In this document: positions 1 through 7,830 of the stretch, piece by piece
Numbering within the stretch: the stretch's first letter is position 1
Layout of the letters: the number at the start of each line of letters is the position of its first letter
IMG/VR virus record: IMGVR_UViG_3300021197_000369
Coordinates: 1-58,810 of that record
DNA: 58,810 nucleotides
Source of the DNA: a virus
Direction: 5' to 3' (one strand)
Translations under genes and position numbers: made by a program
The notes under the pieces: model-generated
Seen by the model: the letters and a program-made list of their open reading frames with translations, nothing else
The model's database searches: none
Told to the model about the DNA's origin: nothing

Positions 1-150
1 ATTTGAAACACTGCCATTAGCACCTGTAGAACCCGTGCCTCCAAATGCACCACCAGCACCACCAGCCCCAGCGGCAGTTCCGCCTGCACTGCCACCACCA
101 GCACTTTGACCATACCCAGCGCCGACGCCACCAGCCCCACCACTTGTGTT
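1..150. repeat. Left copy of the contig-end overlap
   Basis: These 150 bases align without gaps to 58661-58810 with six mismatches. The two copies are the same part of one glycine-rich tail gene, and joining them keeps the reading frame, so this is the overlap of a circular or circularly permuted molecule. The mismatches suggest population variants in a metagenomic assembly. A true imperfect repeat inside the gene is less likely. Confidence 0.85.
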
Positions 151-927
151 GCTAGTGGTTTGTCCTTTGCGGTAGCACTGAATTCTACAAGTCTCACTTC
201 CTCCTTGTGTTTGGTAACTTGCGTACTGAAAAACGCCCGAAGAATACCCATCATATCCACTGTATGGTTCAGGGCAATATCCGCCTACGTTAGTGTAGGA
301 AGTACCACTATTTCCAGAATAGCCAAGACTGGTACACGGACTCCCCCCTGATACAAGAACATAATATGTGGTGGTGCCAGATGTAGTCGTTTGAGACCCG
401 CTTCCACCTGCTCCACCGCCACCGCCACCAGAGCGTATCGTACCAGCATTAATCAAAGTGCAAGCAACGTCAGCTTCAAAAGCATCGCCACCATCCCCAT
501 CAGCAGCGCCACCTGCACCCGTTATGGTGCCATTGTTGGTTATGCTAATAGAACCAGATAGACCTGTGTCTATCTGCAAAGCTTCATTTGACGTGCTTGT
601 TGCCCCAATCTCAACACCATTATCGATAATAATTTGTTTTGGATAGTCTACAGCATAATCATCACCAAACACAGTTGACGCATCCTGATTGGTGGCATTT
701 GTTGAATATGTCTTACGAAAAGCTCTAGCCGTATTCTTAAAGTCATCTAGAGATATGACTCCACTAGTAGGTACGCTAGCAGCGGCATTGGTTAGACCCG
801 CTACGCTGGGTTCTAAAATATTACTGCCGCTTCTATAAAGTTGCGAAAAACTAATGGAGTTTTTGTTACCACCAACGAACTCTGTCCGCAAATCACCAAA
901 CGATATATTAGTAGATCCAATTGACAT
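1..927 (-). CDS. Glycine-rich tail fibre protein, N-terminal part (continues at the right contig end)
   Basis: This is the first 309 codons of a virion protein that starts at 927 and runs off the left end. Its last codons and stop lie at 58568-58660, giving about 339 residues once the circle is closed. The N-terminus reads MSIGSTNISFGDLRTEFVGG, then SVPTSG, then NQDASTVFGDDYAVDYPK, followed by long Gly/Ala/Ser stretches interrupted by a cysteine-containing segment. It is a paralogue of the 354-residue protein at 3270-4334, which shares the N-terminal block, the glycine core and an end of the form GISNVTLTNTGTITGSQA. Such proteins are typical adhesive or fibre components of marine phages; receptor binding is inference. 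It overlaps the neighbouring upstream gene by one base. Confidence 0.85.
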   Translation of the reverse strand, partial: MSIGSTNISFGDLRTEFVGGNKNSISFSQLYRSGSNILEPSVAGLTNAAASVPTSGVISLDDFKNTARAFRKTYSTNATNQDASTVFGDDYAVDYPKQIIIDNGVEIGATSTSNEALQIDTGLSGSISITNNGTITGAGGAADGDGGDAFEADVACTLINAGTIRSGGGGGGAGGSGSQTTTSGTTTYYVLVSGGSPCTSLGYSGNSGTSYTNVGGYCPEPYSGYDGYSSGVFQYASYQTQGGSETCRIQCYRKGQTTSNTSGGAGGVGAGYGQSAGGGSAGGTAAGAGGAGGAFGGTGSTGANGSVSN

Positions 928-1595
928 TATGGAGATCCAAACCCTGTTCTATCTTGAGCAGACGTTAGAGATCCATTACTCGCTATTTTCAAAACGGTAG
1001 CACCGTTATATTTAAACAGTAAGTCGTTGTCTCCAGAGTCCAAAACTATCTCCCACTTACTAGTTCCAAACTTCACACTTTGACCGCCCATTAAAATATT
1101 GTTTGAGTTTACATCAAGATCGCCACCAAGCTGCGGAGTAGTGTCATCAACTAAATCATTTTTATTGTTGAATAATTCAGTGACGACTCCACTAGATCCA
1201 CCGCCATCTGCCGTGACTTCTTTTATAACACTAGCGGCTATGCTTACAGAGTTACCTGAAGATGGAGTGACACCTTTGTAAACAACTGTGCACGTTTGAT
1301 TTGTACCGTTGTTTATTATAAAGTTTTTCTTCTGATCGGTTGGGGTTATCTCTAACTCAAAAGATGCACCCGGAGAACCCGTTAAAAGAATTACTTTATT
1401 CATGCCGTCGGTAACAGTTCCATCTATTGTCTCAAGATCAAACGCTGTTCCAGAGTTACAAGTTATGGTTGTTTGACCATGTAGACCTGCATCTATTATA
1501 TCAAAGTTGTTGTTTGTTGTTGCACCCCAAGAACCCGCCTGCTCACCAGAGCCGGGTTTTTCTATACCGGAGTTAGCTGTATATGTAGATGCCAT
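927..1595 (-). CDS. Tail fibre-like protein
   Basis: This is a 222-residue virion protein of the tail-fibre block. The start (GIEKPGSGEQAGSWGATTNNNF) resembles fibre N-termini that attach to the tail. The middle carries the DDTTPQLGGDLDVNSNNI motif common in marine phage fibres and structural proteins. The C-terminal part (DNDLLFKYNGATVLKIASNG) resembles the short pattern in the 62-residue protein at 4334-4522, suggesting module exchange. It starts right after the stop of the repeat protein at 1596-2309 and overlaps the glycine-rich gene by one base, so the three are probably translationally coupled. The exact role is not known. Confidence 0.7.
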   Translation of the reverse strand: MASTYTANSGIEKPGSGEQAGSWGATTNNNFDIIDAGLHGQTTITCNSGTAFDLETIDGTVTDGMNKVILLTGSPGASFELEITPTDQKKNFIINNGTNQTCTVVYKGVTPSSGNSVSIAASVIKEVTADGGGSSGVVTELFNNKNDLVDDTTPQLGGDLDVNSNNILMGGQSVKFGTSKWEIVLDSGDNDLLFKYNGATVLKIASNGSLTSAQDRTGFGSP

Positions 1596-2309
1596 CTAAA
1601 CCACCATATCTGTCCAAGTTTCGATTGTATCACTAGCGTTTACTTCTGTCCATGTGCCGCCACTAGGTGTGATAGCTGACCAACTGTCAACGGTTCCTCT
1701 CTCAATGCCCGTCCACAATATAGCACCATTTGTTGTTATAACAAATACCGCTTCAATAGTAGCAGTTCCTTCTTCTATAAAGGTTCCAGTGACAGTCTTA
1801 ACAAACACCGCTTCAATAGTAGCGGTTCCGGGTCTTACCAAAGATGCGGGTGTGGTTTGAGTAAAGTTAAGCGATTGTTCTGATGCGCCTAGTCTAACCC
1901 TAAGACCCGCCGATGTTTGAGTAAAGTTAGCTGATTGCTCTGATACTCCATGCTTTATTAAACTCGCTATCGTTGTTTGTATTGCGGAAGCTGATTGTTC
2001 TGATACAGCAAATCCTGTAAACGCCGCTGTTGTGGTTTGATCAAACTGACTTGTAATAACCGCAGCACCAGTTCCAAGAATTTCTCCAGAAGCTGACTGT
2101 GTGAAATTAGCGCTTGCTTCTAGTATACCAAGCATGACTTCAACAGCTATAGAAGTCTTGCTTGACGTGCCTATCATCTCCAAACTACCAAGTAAGGTAG
2201 CAGAAGCAGCACTTGTCTGATCAAACTGAGATATTGCTGTGGATGAACCTACACTCAATATAGCAGCTTCTGATAAAGATCGTGTGGCTATGGAGTCAAA
2301 AGCTAACAT
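1596..2309 (-). CDS. Virion protein built of about ten 20-residue repeats
   Basis: This 237-residue protein consists almost wholly of tandem units of about 20 residues. The clearest units begin SEQSANFTQT, SEQSLNFTQT and ATIEAVFV (twice). The pattern of alternating hydrophobic and small polar residues suggests a beta-solenoid or fibrous shaft. A short aromatic tail (WTEVNASDTIETWTDMVV) follows the repeats. It sits between a possible assembly factor (2311-2673) and a fibre (927-1595), so a tail-fibre shaft is the best guess. No named family was recognised. Confidence 0.65.
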   Translation of the reverse strand: MLAFDSIATRSLSEAAILSVGSSTAISQFDQTSAASATLLGSLEMIGTSSKTSIAVEVMLGILEASANFTQSASGEILGTGAAVITSQFDQTTTAAFTGFAVSEQSASAIQTTIASLIKHGVSEQSANFTQTSAGLRVRLGASEQSLNFTQTTPASLVRPGTATIEAVFVKTVTGTFIEEGTATIEAVFVITTNGAILWTGIERGTVDSWSAITPSGGTWTEVNASDTIETWTDMVV

Positions 2310-2310
2310 T

Positions 2311-2673
2311 TTACTCTTCCGGGTACTTCTTCTTTATTTCAGCAACATGCACTTGCCATGCCTCAAGACCATTTTCTGTTATATACTCTATTTGACTCAT
2401 GGGATCTCCGTAGGCAGATATTCTGTTCTGTAGCCAAAGTGGTGCAGATTCAGGCTCATCTTCTACTGAAATAGTCTTTGCTTTAGCTTTGCTAGTAAAA
2501 CCCTTAGATACAAACTTGGGTGCAGAACCAACCTTGGGTGCAAACTGATGTGCTACATCGTCGAGATCTTCCTGAGTCATATCAGAAGATAGAATGATTT
2601 CTGCCCAACTGCCATCGGAGTATCTAAGTATGGCTATTCCATTCTCCAGCTTTTCTACTATGTACTGTGTCAT
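2311..2673 (-). CDS. Small conserved phage protein, possible tail-fibre assembly factor
   Basis: This 120-residue soluble protein ends with PLWLQNRISAYGDP followed by QIEYITENGLEAWQ, a pattern seen in phage proteins next to fibre genes. The start at 2673 is chosen because GGAG lies eight bases upstream and the ATG overlaps the stop of the small cysteine protein (ATGA). An earlier GTG would run deep into that gene. The role in fibre assembly is inferred from location only. Confidence 0.55.
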   Translation of the reverse strand: MTQYIVEKLENGIAILRYSDGSWAEIILSSDMTQEDLDDVAHQFAPKVGSAPKFVSKGFTSKAKAKTISVEDEPESAPLWLQNRISAYGDPMSQIEYITENGLEAWQVHVAEIKKKYPEE

Positions 2674-2813
2674 TTCCATTTCTCCAAAGGACACCGTGCA
2701 TCTGTAAAATGCACTTTAATTTTCATTATACACATGCATTTTTTGCATTGTGAAATAGACTTTCTATACCACTCACACTCCTTACAAATATCCAGTCTTT
2801 TCTCAGGACTCAC
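2670..2813 (-). CDS. Small cysteine-rich (zinc ribbon-like) protein
   Basis: This 47-residue gene starts with GTG at 2813, has an AGAGG ribosome-binding site, and overlaps the end of the methyltransferase-like gene and the start of the next gene. The protein has the order CKEC, CKKC-M-C, K-x-K and a final CPLEKWK. This layout (C-x2-C, C-x2-C-x-C, CP..KW) is shared by small putative metal-binding proteins of T4-like and marine phages (DUF6171-like). The cysteines probably bind zinc. The function is unknown. The tight overlaps on both sides support a real gene. Confidence 0.65.
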   Translation of the reverse strand: MSPEKRLDICKECEWYRKSISQCKKCMCIMKIKVHFTDARCPLEKWK

Positions 2814-3273
2814 GATAAACCTCTATGTAACTCTTGTTTACCTTTTTCCATTTGTAATCTTTTAACAAAACGTTTTCATCCCACTCATAATAAGACATAC
2901 AGCTATCAGTTATCGATTGATTTTGATATCCAGTATGAATTAAGAATGCTGTCGCATGAGACAAACCTAAATCAATCAACTCTTTTTTTTCATCTGACTT
3001 TGCCGCAGACAACACAGCACCATGAGCAATGGCATAATCATGTTGACCAATTGGTTTTTGCCTGTGCTCAATCAAAGGTCCGTACGGGTCATATAAAGTG
3101 AAATCATACGGCATTAATTCTTCTATTTCCCCTGTTCCACAACCAATACTAAGAATTGTTTTTACACCACTAGGTATCAACTTCTGTAACTTTCTGTAGC
3201 TATCCCACAAATAATTTACATATTGATCTCTAAACATCTCTCTATAGTTATTAGCAGTATAGAACCGAGTCAT
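2803..3273 (-). CDS. Class I SAM-dependent methyltransferase-like protein
   Basis: This 156-residue protein carries a motif I loop, ILSIGCGTGEIEELM, at about residues 40-54. An acidic strand end follows (FTLYDPYGPLIEHR), as expected for the SAM ribose contact. The rest is short for a full Rossmann methyltransferase, and no catalytic target motif such as NPPY was seen, so the substrate is unknown. It lies within the tail-fibre block, overlapping the glycine-rich gene stop (ATGA), an unusual place for such an enzyme. It could modify a virion or cell-surface molecule, or be a degenerate enzyme. A role is not established. Confidence 0.6.
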   Translation of the reverse strand: MTRFYTANNYREMFRDQYVNYLWDSYRKLQKLIPSGVKTILSIGCGTGEIEELMPYDFTLYDPYGPLIEHRQKPIGQHDYAIAHGAVLSAAKSDEKKELIDLGLSHATAFLIHTGYQNQSITDSCMSYYEWDENVLLKDYKWKKVNKSYIEVYRES

Positions 3274-4334
3274 GCTTGTGGCCCGGTAATTGTGCCGTTG
3301 TTAGTTAAAGTAACGCTTGATATACCTCTAATAGACTTGCCAGCGGAACCTGCTGAAGTGGCGGAACCGCCAGCCGCACCGTTGGTTCGATTACCATTTG
3401 ACCCAGCAGTTCCATCAGTCCCGGTTGTTCCATCTACACCAAAGGCACCACCGTTGCCACCGTTGCCACCATTACCGCCAGTTCCGGCGCTGGTTCCACC
3501 GCTGCCGCCGCTGCCACCACTTGAACCGTCTGCACTACTTTGACCGTAACCTGCACCAACACCACCAGCACCAGCCGCACCAGCCGCACCACCATCCGTG
3601 TTTGTTACTGTAACCCTGTTTCCGTAACACTTGGTGGTAGCTTGTTCCATCATAATCGAACAGTCTGTGACAATATTTATATATGTGTAACCCCCGCTTG
3701 ACGATGAACAGTTGACATTACAATTGCCCCCGCTAAATGTCGTATACAAGGTATACCCCCCTGTGCTACTAGTTTGACCGCCGCCGCCAGCGCCGCCAGC
3801 GCCGCCAGTTGCCCCGCCACCACCACCAGAGCGGATGCTTCCATTGTTAATAAATATACAAGTTACATCTGCTTCAAAGGCGTCACCGCCATCACCACCA
3901 GCCGCACCACCAGCACCAGTAAGAGTGCCATTGTTCGTGATTGTAATTGTACCAACGCCGCCGCTGTCAATTTGTAATGCCTCTTGTGATGCCGAAGTTC
4001 CACCAAGTTCTACACCACTATCGATTACAATCTCTTTGGGGTAGTCAACACCATAGTCATCCCCGAATATCGCTGACGCATCTTGGTTCGTTGCATTTGA
4101 GGTAAAAGTAAATCTAAATCCCTTAGATGCTCCACGAAAGTTACCAACGGATATTGCACCCGAGGTGGGAACATTTGGTGCAAGGTTTACAGCGGTGTTG
4201 TTGCCAGCTTTTGCTCTAATATACGAGTTTGATCCACCGCGATACAGGTCTGAAAAGTTAATGGCGGCACTGCCGCCAATAAACTCTGTCCGCAGATTAG
4301 TGAAGGTAACTGGACCTGTAGAAGCGATGGGCAT
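3270..4334 (-). CDS. Glycine-rich tail fibre protein (second paralogue)
   Basis: This 354-residue protein starts MPIASTGPVTFTNLRTEF and has the SDLYRGGSNSYIR, SGAISVGNFRGASK and NQDASAIFGDDYGVDYPKEI blocks. A core of Gly/Ala/Ser/Thr repeats follows, with a cysteine-rich insert around residues 195-245, and the end is GISSVTLTNNGTITGPQA. It is a clear paralogue of the gene that spans the contig ends. Low-complexity glycine cores of this type occur in phage adhesins with polyglycine sandwich folds; that structural assignment is inference. It probably contributes to host recognition. Confidence 0.75.
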   Translation of the reverse strand: MPIASTGPVTFTNLRTEFIGGSAAINFSDLYRGGSNSYIRAKAGNNTAVNLAPNVPTSGAISVGNFRGASKGFRFTFTSNATNQDASAIFGDDYGVDYPKEIVIDSGVELGGTSASQEALQIDSGGVGTITITNNGTLTGAGGAAGGDGGDAFEADVTCIFINNGSIRSGGGGGATGGAGGAGGGGQTSSTGGYTLYTTFSGGNCNVNCSSSSGGYTYINIVTDCSIMMEQATTKCYGNRVTVTNTDGGAAGAAGAGGVGAGYGQSSADGSSGGSGGSGGTSAGTGGNGGNGGNGGAFGVDGTTGTDGTAGSNGNRTNGAAGGSATSAGSAGKSIRGISSVTLTNNGTITGPQA

Positions 4335-4522
4335 TACGGTGTTCCAAAAGCTGTGATCTCATCTTTAGCTACAACAGCACCTGCATCTGTAACTCTAAAC
4401 ACATCTGTCGTATCATTGTAACGTATAACAAGATCGTTGTTGCCATCTTTTGATGCCACATAGCCGGATGGAAAGCCGCTAATGTCGTTAATTAAATCTG
4501 CCACGTTTCTTGCTCTACTCAT
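4334..4522 (-). CDS. Short fibre-module protein
   Basis: This 62-residue protein begins MSRARNVADLIND, an N-terminal motif common in marine phage fibre genes. It ends with VIRYNDTTDVFRVTDAGAVV and ITAFGTP. The second half resembles the C-terminus of the 927-1595 protein. It shares one base with the next gene (GTAATG) and looks like a stripped fibre, consisting of an attachment peptide plus one small beta module. It may be a genuine short protein or the remnant of a longer fibre. Confidence 0.6.
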   Translation of the reverse strand: MSRARNVADLINDISGFPSGYVASKDGNNDLVIRYNDTTDVFRVTDAGAVVAKDEITAFGTP

Positions 4523-4531
4523 TATGCTATC

Positions 4532-5632
4532 CTAACCTATTAAAACGCCTGAAAACATACTACCACGATCATCAATACCAATAGACGTATCCGACTGAGT
4601 ACGAACCCAATGTTCTATTTCTTGACTAGCAGTACATTGTAGAATGGTAGAGGAAGTAAGACTTTGATAATCAGTAGAAGGTTGACCAATTAAAACATAT
4701 GCTGAACGATATACTATATCAGATTGACTAGTTCCTTGCCCATTGCCTGAGTAAGAGGGCGTTCTCAAACCCATATTGATGTAGTCGTTTGATGTACCAC
4801 TATTAACTCGAAGAGAAATATTGAATTGATAAATACCCGCTACAGGTGCAATAAATTTATTATTGCTTTTATCAAAACAATTACCTATATCAAATTGTTC
4901 AGTGCCATTGGTGTTATAATTAACTGTTGCAAACGATGATGCGTCTATAGTGTGTGTAGTTGTGATCGTAGCTAAAAACGCTGGTCTTGCTGGTGTAAGG
5001 ATCCGACCATTACTATCAATTGTCATAGCTGTAGTCGTGGCAGAAGCATCTTTGACCGTGCTCACATTCAAACCACCAGTGGCTGTAACAGCACCCGTGA
5101 AAGCACCGCCGGATGCTTTACTAACCGTGTCCGTTGCAGCAAACGCACGGAACGAACGAACAACAAGCTCGTCATTCGCGGTAGCTCCAGAGGCTAAAGT
5201 GATTGTGTCACCGCCACTTAATGTAAAGTCTGTAGTATCAAGATGCACTCCGTTCAGATATATATCTACATCACTACCAAACGCTAAAACGGCTCCTGTG
5301 CTATCGGCTCCGGTAAACGCTGTTTGATTTGATGTTGCAACATATTTGAAAATCTGCATTGCAAAGGATAAAGGCTGATCAACTGCACGACCAAAGAATC
5401 GAACAACAATATCGTCGCCATTTGCAGGGGCTTCGGAAAATGTAAGAGTAGTTCCTTGAGCTATGTATGAAGCTGTAACTCCCGGTTCCTGAATTACATT
5501 ACCCACCGTCACGAGTATAGCTTCGCCGCTTGCTACAGACTGAGCCAAAGTAAACGCCGTAGTAGACCCGTCGCCAGTAAAGCGCTGGAACGTGATGTCA
5601 CCTACATTTGGATCAATACCTATGTATGCCAT
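4532..5632 (-). CDS. Tail fibre with C-terminal C1q-like domain
   Basis: This 366-residue virion protein has an N-terminal GDGSTTAFTL repeat module of the type used by phage fibres (residues 1-75). A second similar module covers roughly 85-170, and a linker carries GGAFTGAVTATGGL. A C-terminal domain of about 140 residues contains FIAPVAGIYQFNISLRV, the signature of C1q/TNF-like jelly rolls. The N-terminus is paralogous to the protein at 9096-9584 and the C-terminus to that at 8219-8710, so the gene combines pieces that occur separately elsewhere in the block. Trimeric receptor binding is the likely role (inference from the domain). Confidence 0.75.
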   Translation of the reverse strand: MAYIGIDPNVGDITFQRFTGDGSTTAFTLAQSVASGEAILVTVGNVIQEPGVTASYIAQGTTLTFSEAPANGDDIVVRFFGRAVDQPLSFAMQIFKYVATSNQTAFTGADSTGAVLAFGSDVDIYLNGVHLDTTDFTLSGGDTITLASGATANDELVVRSFRAFAATDTVSKASGGAFTGAVTATGGLNVSTVKDASATTTAMTIDSNGRILTPARPAFLATITTTHTIDASSFATVNYNTNGTEQFDIGNCFDKSNNKFIAPVAGIYQFNISLRVNSGTSNDYINMGLRTPSYSGNGQGTSQSDIVYRSAYVLIGQPSTDYQSLTSSTILQCTASQEIEHWVRTQSDTSIGIDDRGSMFSGVLIG

Positions 5633-5646
5633 TATGCGAGGTCTCC
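5631..5646 (-). promoter_or_regulatory. Gene-junction seam 1 (GGAG ribosome-binding site within a GDLA tail)
   Basis: On the minus strand the sequence reads GGAGACCTCGCATAAT and continues into an ATG. The same bases encode the last residues GDLA plus stop of the upstream gene (5632-6006) and give the ribosome-binding site and start of the downstream gene (4532-5632). Near-identical copies lie at 6005, 6421, 7829 and 8708. Confidence 0.75.
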
Positions 5647-6006
5647 GTGTCTAACTCCAGAGTTATCATCTCTATCTTCTGCTGATCCAGAACTGTTTTG
5701 AGTTAATATATCGTAAGTGGAAGTTGTGTTTACAGACGTTCTTACTTTCACTTGGTTTCCGTCAGTTCCTGCTACAATTGCATTGCCATCAGCAGAAGAA
5801 AGGCTTGAGGTCAGTGTGACTGTGGTGTTGCCTGTTCCAGTGTCAGAAATAGAGGATGTGTTAAGTGCGCCAGTATAAATAGATATTGTTCCCGTTCCAT
5901 TAAAGTGAACAAAATGCTTCGCACTACCATTAATCACATAGGTAGTATCGACAGACTCGGTGCCTGCATTATTGGCAATGGTGGTGACTCTCAGTTCGCT
6001 TGCCAT
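5632..6006 (-). CDS. Short fibre protein of the GDLA family, copy 1
   Basis: This 124-residue protein belongs to a family of five paralogues in this block. Its N-terminus is MASELRVTTIANNAGTESVD, followed by TTYVINGSAKHFVHF, a variable beta-rich centre and an end in GVRHGDLA. It is closest to the copy at 7830-8219 in the NGSAK region. The family pattern is a constant N-terminal anchor, a variable middle and a constant C-terminal tetrapeptide. It is probably a small tail appendage or fibre tip; no enzymatic motif was seen. Confidence 0.65.
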   Translation of the reverse strand: MASELRVTTIANNAGTESVDTTYVINGSAKHFVHFNGTGTISIYTGALNTSSISDTGTGNTTVTLTSSLSSADGNAIVAGTDGNQVKVRTSVNTTSTYDILTQNSSGSAEDRDDNSGVRHGDLA

Positions 6007-6020
6007 TATGCTAGGTCTCC
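6005..6020 (-). promoter_or_regulatory. Gene-junction seam 2
   Basis: The minus strand reads GGAGACCTAGCATAAT before the ATG of the 5632-6006 gene. It encodes GDLA and the stop of the 6006-6422 gene while serving as the ribosome-binding site of the next. Confidence 0.75.
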
Positions 6021-6422
6021 GTGGAACGAAACACAGTTATGATTACAATCTTGTCTAGTGCCACCACCAGACATAGAAGAACATCTTTGTGTTGAGGTAG
6101 TTCTGTAATTGTTATATGCCCCATCACGGGTATTTCTGTCTTGCAGAACGTGACTTTGAGATGTGCTTCCAGTTATGCAAAACTTATCATTTCCAAAGGC
6201 ATTAGTAACTGTTAGAGTGAAGTCACCTGCCGCATTATCTGTAAGTGATGAACCGTTGAGACTGTCATTTATCGTATTACTGGTATACATCTGCGCTTGA
6301 AACCACGCCTTCGCCAACCCCTGCTGAAGTGACTGCGTAGCCGCGCCGCCCTCGCTAGTAACTGTAATGTCACCAGTCGTTGCGATACCTTGCAGTTCAT
6401 CTACCTTCAGGATACTAGCCAT
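6006..6422 (-). CDS. Short fibre protein of the GDLA family, copy 2
   Basis: This 138-residue paralogue starts at MASILKVDELQGIATTGD, chosen because the seam ribosome-binding site precedes it. It contains AKAWFQAQMY and SLTDNAAGDFTLTVTNAF, patterns shared with copies 3 and 5, and ends CVSFHGDLA. Four cysteines in the last 45 residues (QRCSS, RQDCNHNC) could form disulfides or bind a metal. The middle differs strongly from its neighbours, as expected for a receptor-contact region. The role is inferred from context. Confidence 0.65.
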   Translation of the reverse strand: MASILKVDELQGIATTGDITVTSEGGAATQSLQQGLAKAWFQAQMYTSNTINDSLNGSSLTDNAAGDFTLTVTNAFGNDKFCITGSTSQSHVLQDRNTRDGAYNNYRTTSTQRCSSMSGGGTRQDCNHNCVSFHGDLA

Positions 6423-6436
6423 TATGCGAGGTCTCC
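6421..6436 (-). promoter_or_regulatory. Gene-junction seam 3
   Basis: The minus strand reads GGAGACCTCGCATAAT before the ATG at 6422. It encodes GDLA plus stop of the 6422-6805 gene and the ribosome-binding site of the 6006-6422 gene. Confidence 0.75.
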
Positions 6437-6805
6437 AAATACACAAATATTTGATTGTCCAGCATCAGTTAGCGAGTTGCTAGAATTTCTATTTGACGTT
6501 CTAAACAAACTTGTTGTCCTATGACTTGCGCTTGTAGTTCTAATACTAGCATCTCCTGATGCGCCACTTTCTTCACCGCTTTGTTCGCAAGTTGCATAAG
6601 TAGCATCACTCATATTATTGGTAAAATTATAAGTAAATTTTCCAGTACCACCATCTGTCAATGATGCGGTGTTTAATGTGTTTTCTAAAGCAGGTGTAAT
6701 GTTGTTTGAGTGTGCAAAAACTTTTACTGCCGCTTGCTTAGTCAACCCAACAGGACCAGTGCCAGCCTTATCTGCAATAGTATCTACATTCAATACACTG
6801 GTCAT
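6422..6805 (-). CDS. Short fibre protein of the GDLA family, copy 3
   Basis: This 127-residue protein starts MTSVLNVDTIADKAGTGPVG, followed by LTKQAAVKVFAH and SLTDGGTGKFTYNFTNNM, and ends CVFGDLA. It shares the DTIADKAGTGPVGLTKQ type of anchor with many marine phage fibres. The start at 6805 overlaps the end of the upstream 63-residue gene by four bases. It is one of five tandem paralogues. Confidence 0.65.
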   Translation of the reverse strand: MTSVLNVDTIADKAGTGPVGLTKQAAVKVFAHSNNITPALENTLNTASLTDGGTGKFTYNFTNNMSDATYATCEQSGEESGASGDASIRTTSASHRTTSLFRTSNRNSSNSLTDAGQSNICVFGDLA

Positions 6806-6993
6806 ACGATACTCCAATAACCGTTAACAGTGACGGTTGCGTTCTGGGTAATCGGACCCGCGCTCATGCCATTTTGATCAGCATCAATGGTAAAGTCAGT
6901 CGAGATTGTCTGACCATTACGGCGCACGACATTGATGTCAGTTGTCTCCTGACGGTTGTCCACCATATTTGCTTCGGCTTTACTAAGGGCCAT
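6802..6993 (-). CDS. Short fibre-module protein
   Basis: This 63-residue protein begins MALSKAEANMVDNRQETTD and contains STDFTIDADQNGMSAGPITQ and a terminal VTVNGYWSIV. The SAGPITI/NGVTVTV pattern recurs at the C-terminus of the protein at 9096-9584, where it forms the last beta repeat. It is therefore probably a minimal fibre module and overlaps the GDLA copy 3 gene by four bases. Confidence 0.6.
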   Translation of the reverse strand: MALSKAEANMVDNRQETTDINVVRRNGQTISTDFTIDADQNGMSAGPITQNATVTVNGYWSIV

Positions 6994-7002
6994 TGTGTCC
7001 CC

Positions 7003-7362
7003 CTATGCGTAAGGGTTGTCCCCACAGCATGAAGGCCATGCGGCTTTAAGAGCAATGATGCTGTCTGCATCATCACCAGCGGTAGGTGCATCACGAAGAG
7101 CCTGCTTGTCAGCAACGATCTGAGTTGTGTCAGAGCTTGCTTCCAGTGCCTTCATGTAGTCAGTGTCCAGTGCGGCAAGCAAAGGTGTCCGCGTCTCGCG
7201 TACCTTGTCAGCAAATATTTCTTTTGCCTTGGTCAAGTCTTCGCTAATCACGCTGCCAGACAGTGTCCACGCTCCACGAAAATCACGAGTTGATGGGACG
7301 GTTGCAGTTGACGCATCGACCTGATTACCGTCTTTGTCCACAATATAAGTTGTTACAGCCAT
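7003..7362 (-). CDS. Putative tail-fibre assembly protein
   Basis: This 119-residue protein begins MAVTTYIVDKDGNQVDAS and contains RDFRGAWTLSG and a helix-rich second half (AKEIFADKVRETRTPLLAALDTDYMKAL). This layout is typical of small phage tail-fibre assembly chaperones, whose helical part follows a short beta strand with a W-x-L motif. A GGAG site ten bases upstream supports the start. It lies between fibre modules, which fits an assembly function. The assignment is by pattern and context. Confidence 0.6.
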   Translation of the reverse strand: MAVTTYIVDKDGNQVDASTATVPSTRDFRGAWTLSGSVISEDLTKAKEIFADKVRETRTPLLAALDTDYMKALEASSDTTQIVADKQALRDAPTAGDDADSIIALKAAWPSCCGDNPYA

Positions 7363-7371
7363 TAGATACTC

Positions 7372-7830
7372 CTATGCGGCTAGTTCATCAGATATGCGCC
7401 ACGAATTGCGCCATTCTCTAGTGCTCGGTAATTGTTGCTTTTTGCATATTACCATCTTCGGCTTATTGCCGCTATCCCAATTCTGCCAGACGTGCTGTGG
7501 TACATCCTTCTGGATTAGGTATTCGATTGCTTGCTCTTCCGTTAGAGGACCAATTGGCTCTGTCTGGTGCAGCAGATAACCCCGTGTATGCTTCTTGAAG
7601 TCCGGCTGCGCCTCATCCTTTGCCAGTTCCCAGTACACCCACACAGGCGGCAGGATACCGCCCTGCAATGCACACGCCATCCAGTTAGGGTCAGCCACCA
7701 GTATCTTGGCGCACTCGTCAACGCTGTTCTCATAGACAACACGGTAGTCTGACTGTACACCGTCTAGGTTTTCCTTTGCCCAGCATAGGCGGTCAAACAG
7801 GTGGGTGCCTTGAAATTCTGGTGTGTTCAT
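7372..7830 (-). CDS. Conserved hypothetical protein in the tail-fibre block
   Basis: This 152-residue protein starts at MNTPEFQGTHLFDRLCWAKE, chosen because seam 4 supplies its ribosome-binding site. It is mixed alpha/beta and rich in tryptophan (PNWMACALQGG, PPVWVYWELAKDEAQ, PQHVWQNWD). The region before residue 60 resembles small phage proteins encoded beside fibres. No catalytic motif was recognised. It could be a fibre chaperone or a virion component. Confidence 0.5.
   Translation of the reverse strand: MNTPEFQGTHLFDRLCWAKENLDGVQSDYRVVYENSVDECAKILVADPNWMACALQGGILPPVWVYWELAKDEAQPDFKKHTRGYLLHQTEPIGPLTEEQAIEYLIQKDVPQHVWQNWDSGNKPKMVICKKQQLPSTREWRNSWRISDELAA

Noticed and set aside
2679-2694. 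Earlier GTG or ATG starts for the 2311-2673 gene
   Set aside because: They lie within the small cysteine gene, and the GGAG spacing fits only the start at 2673.
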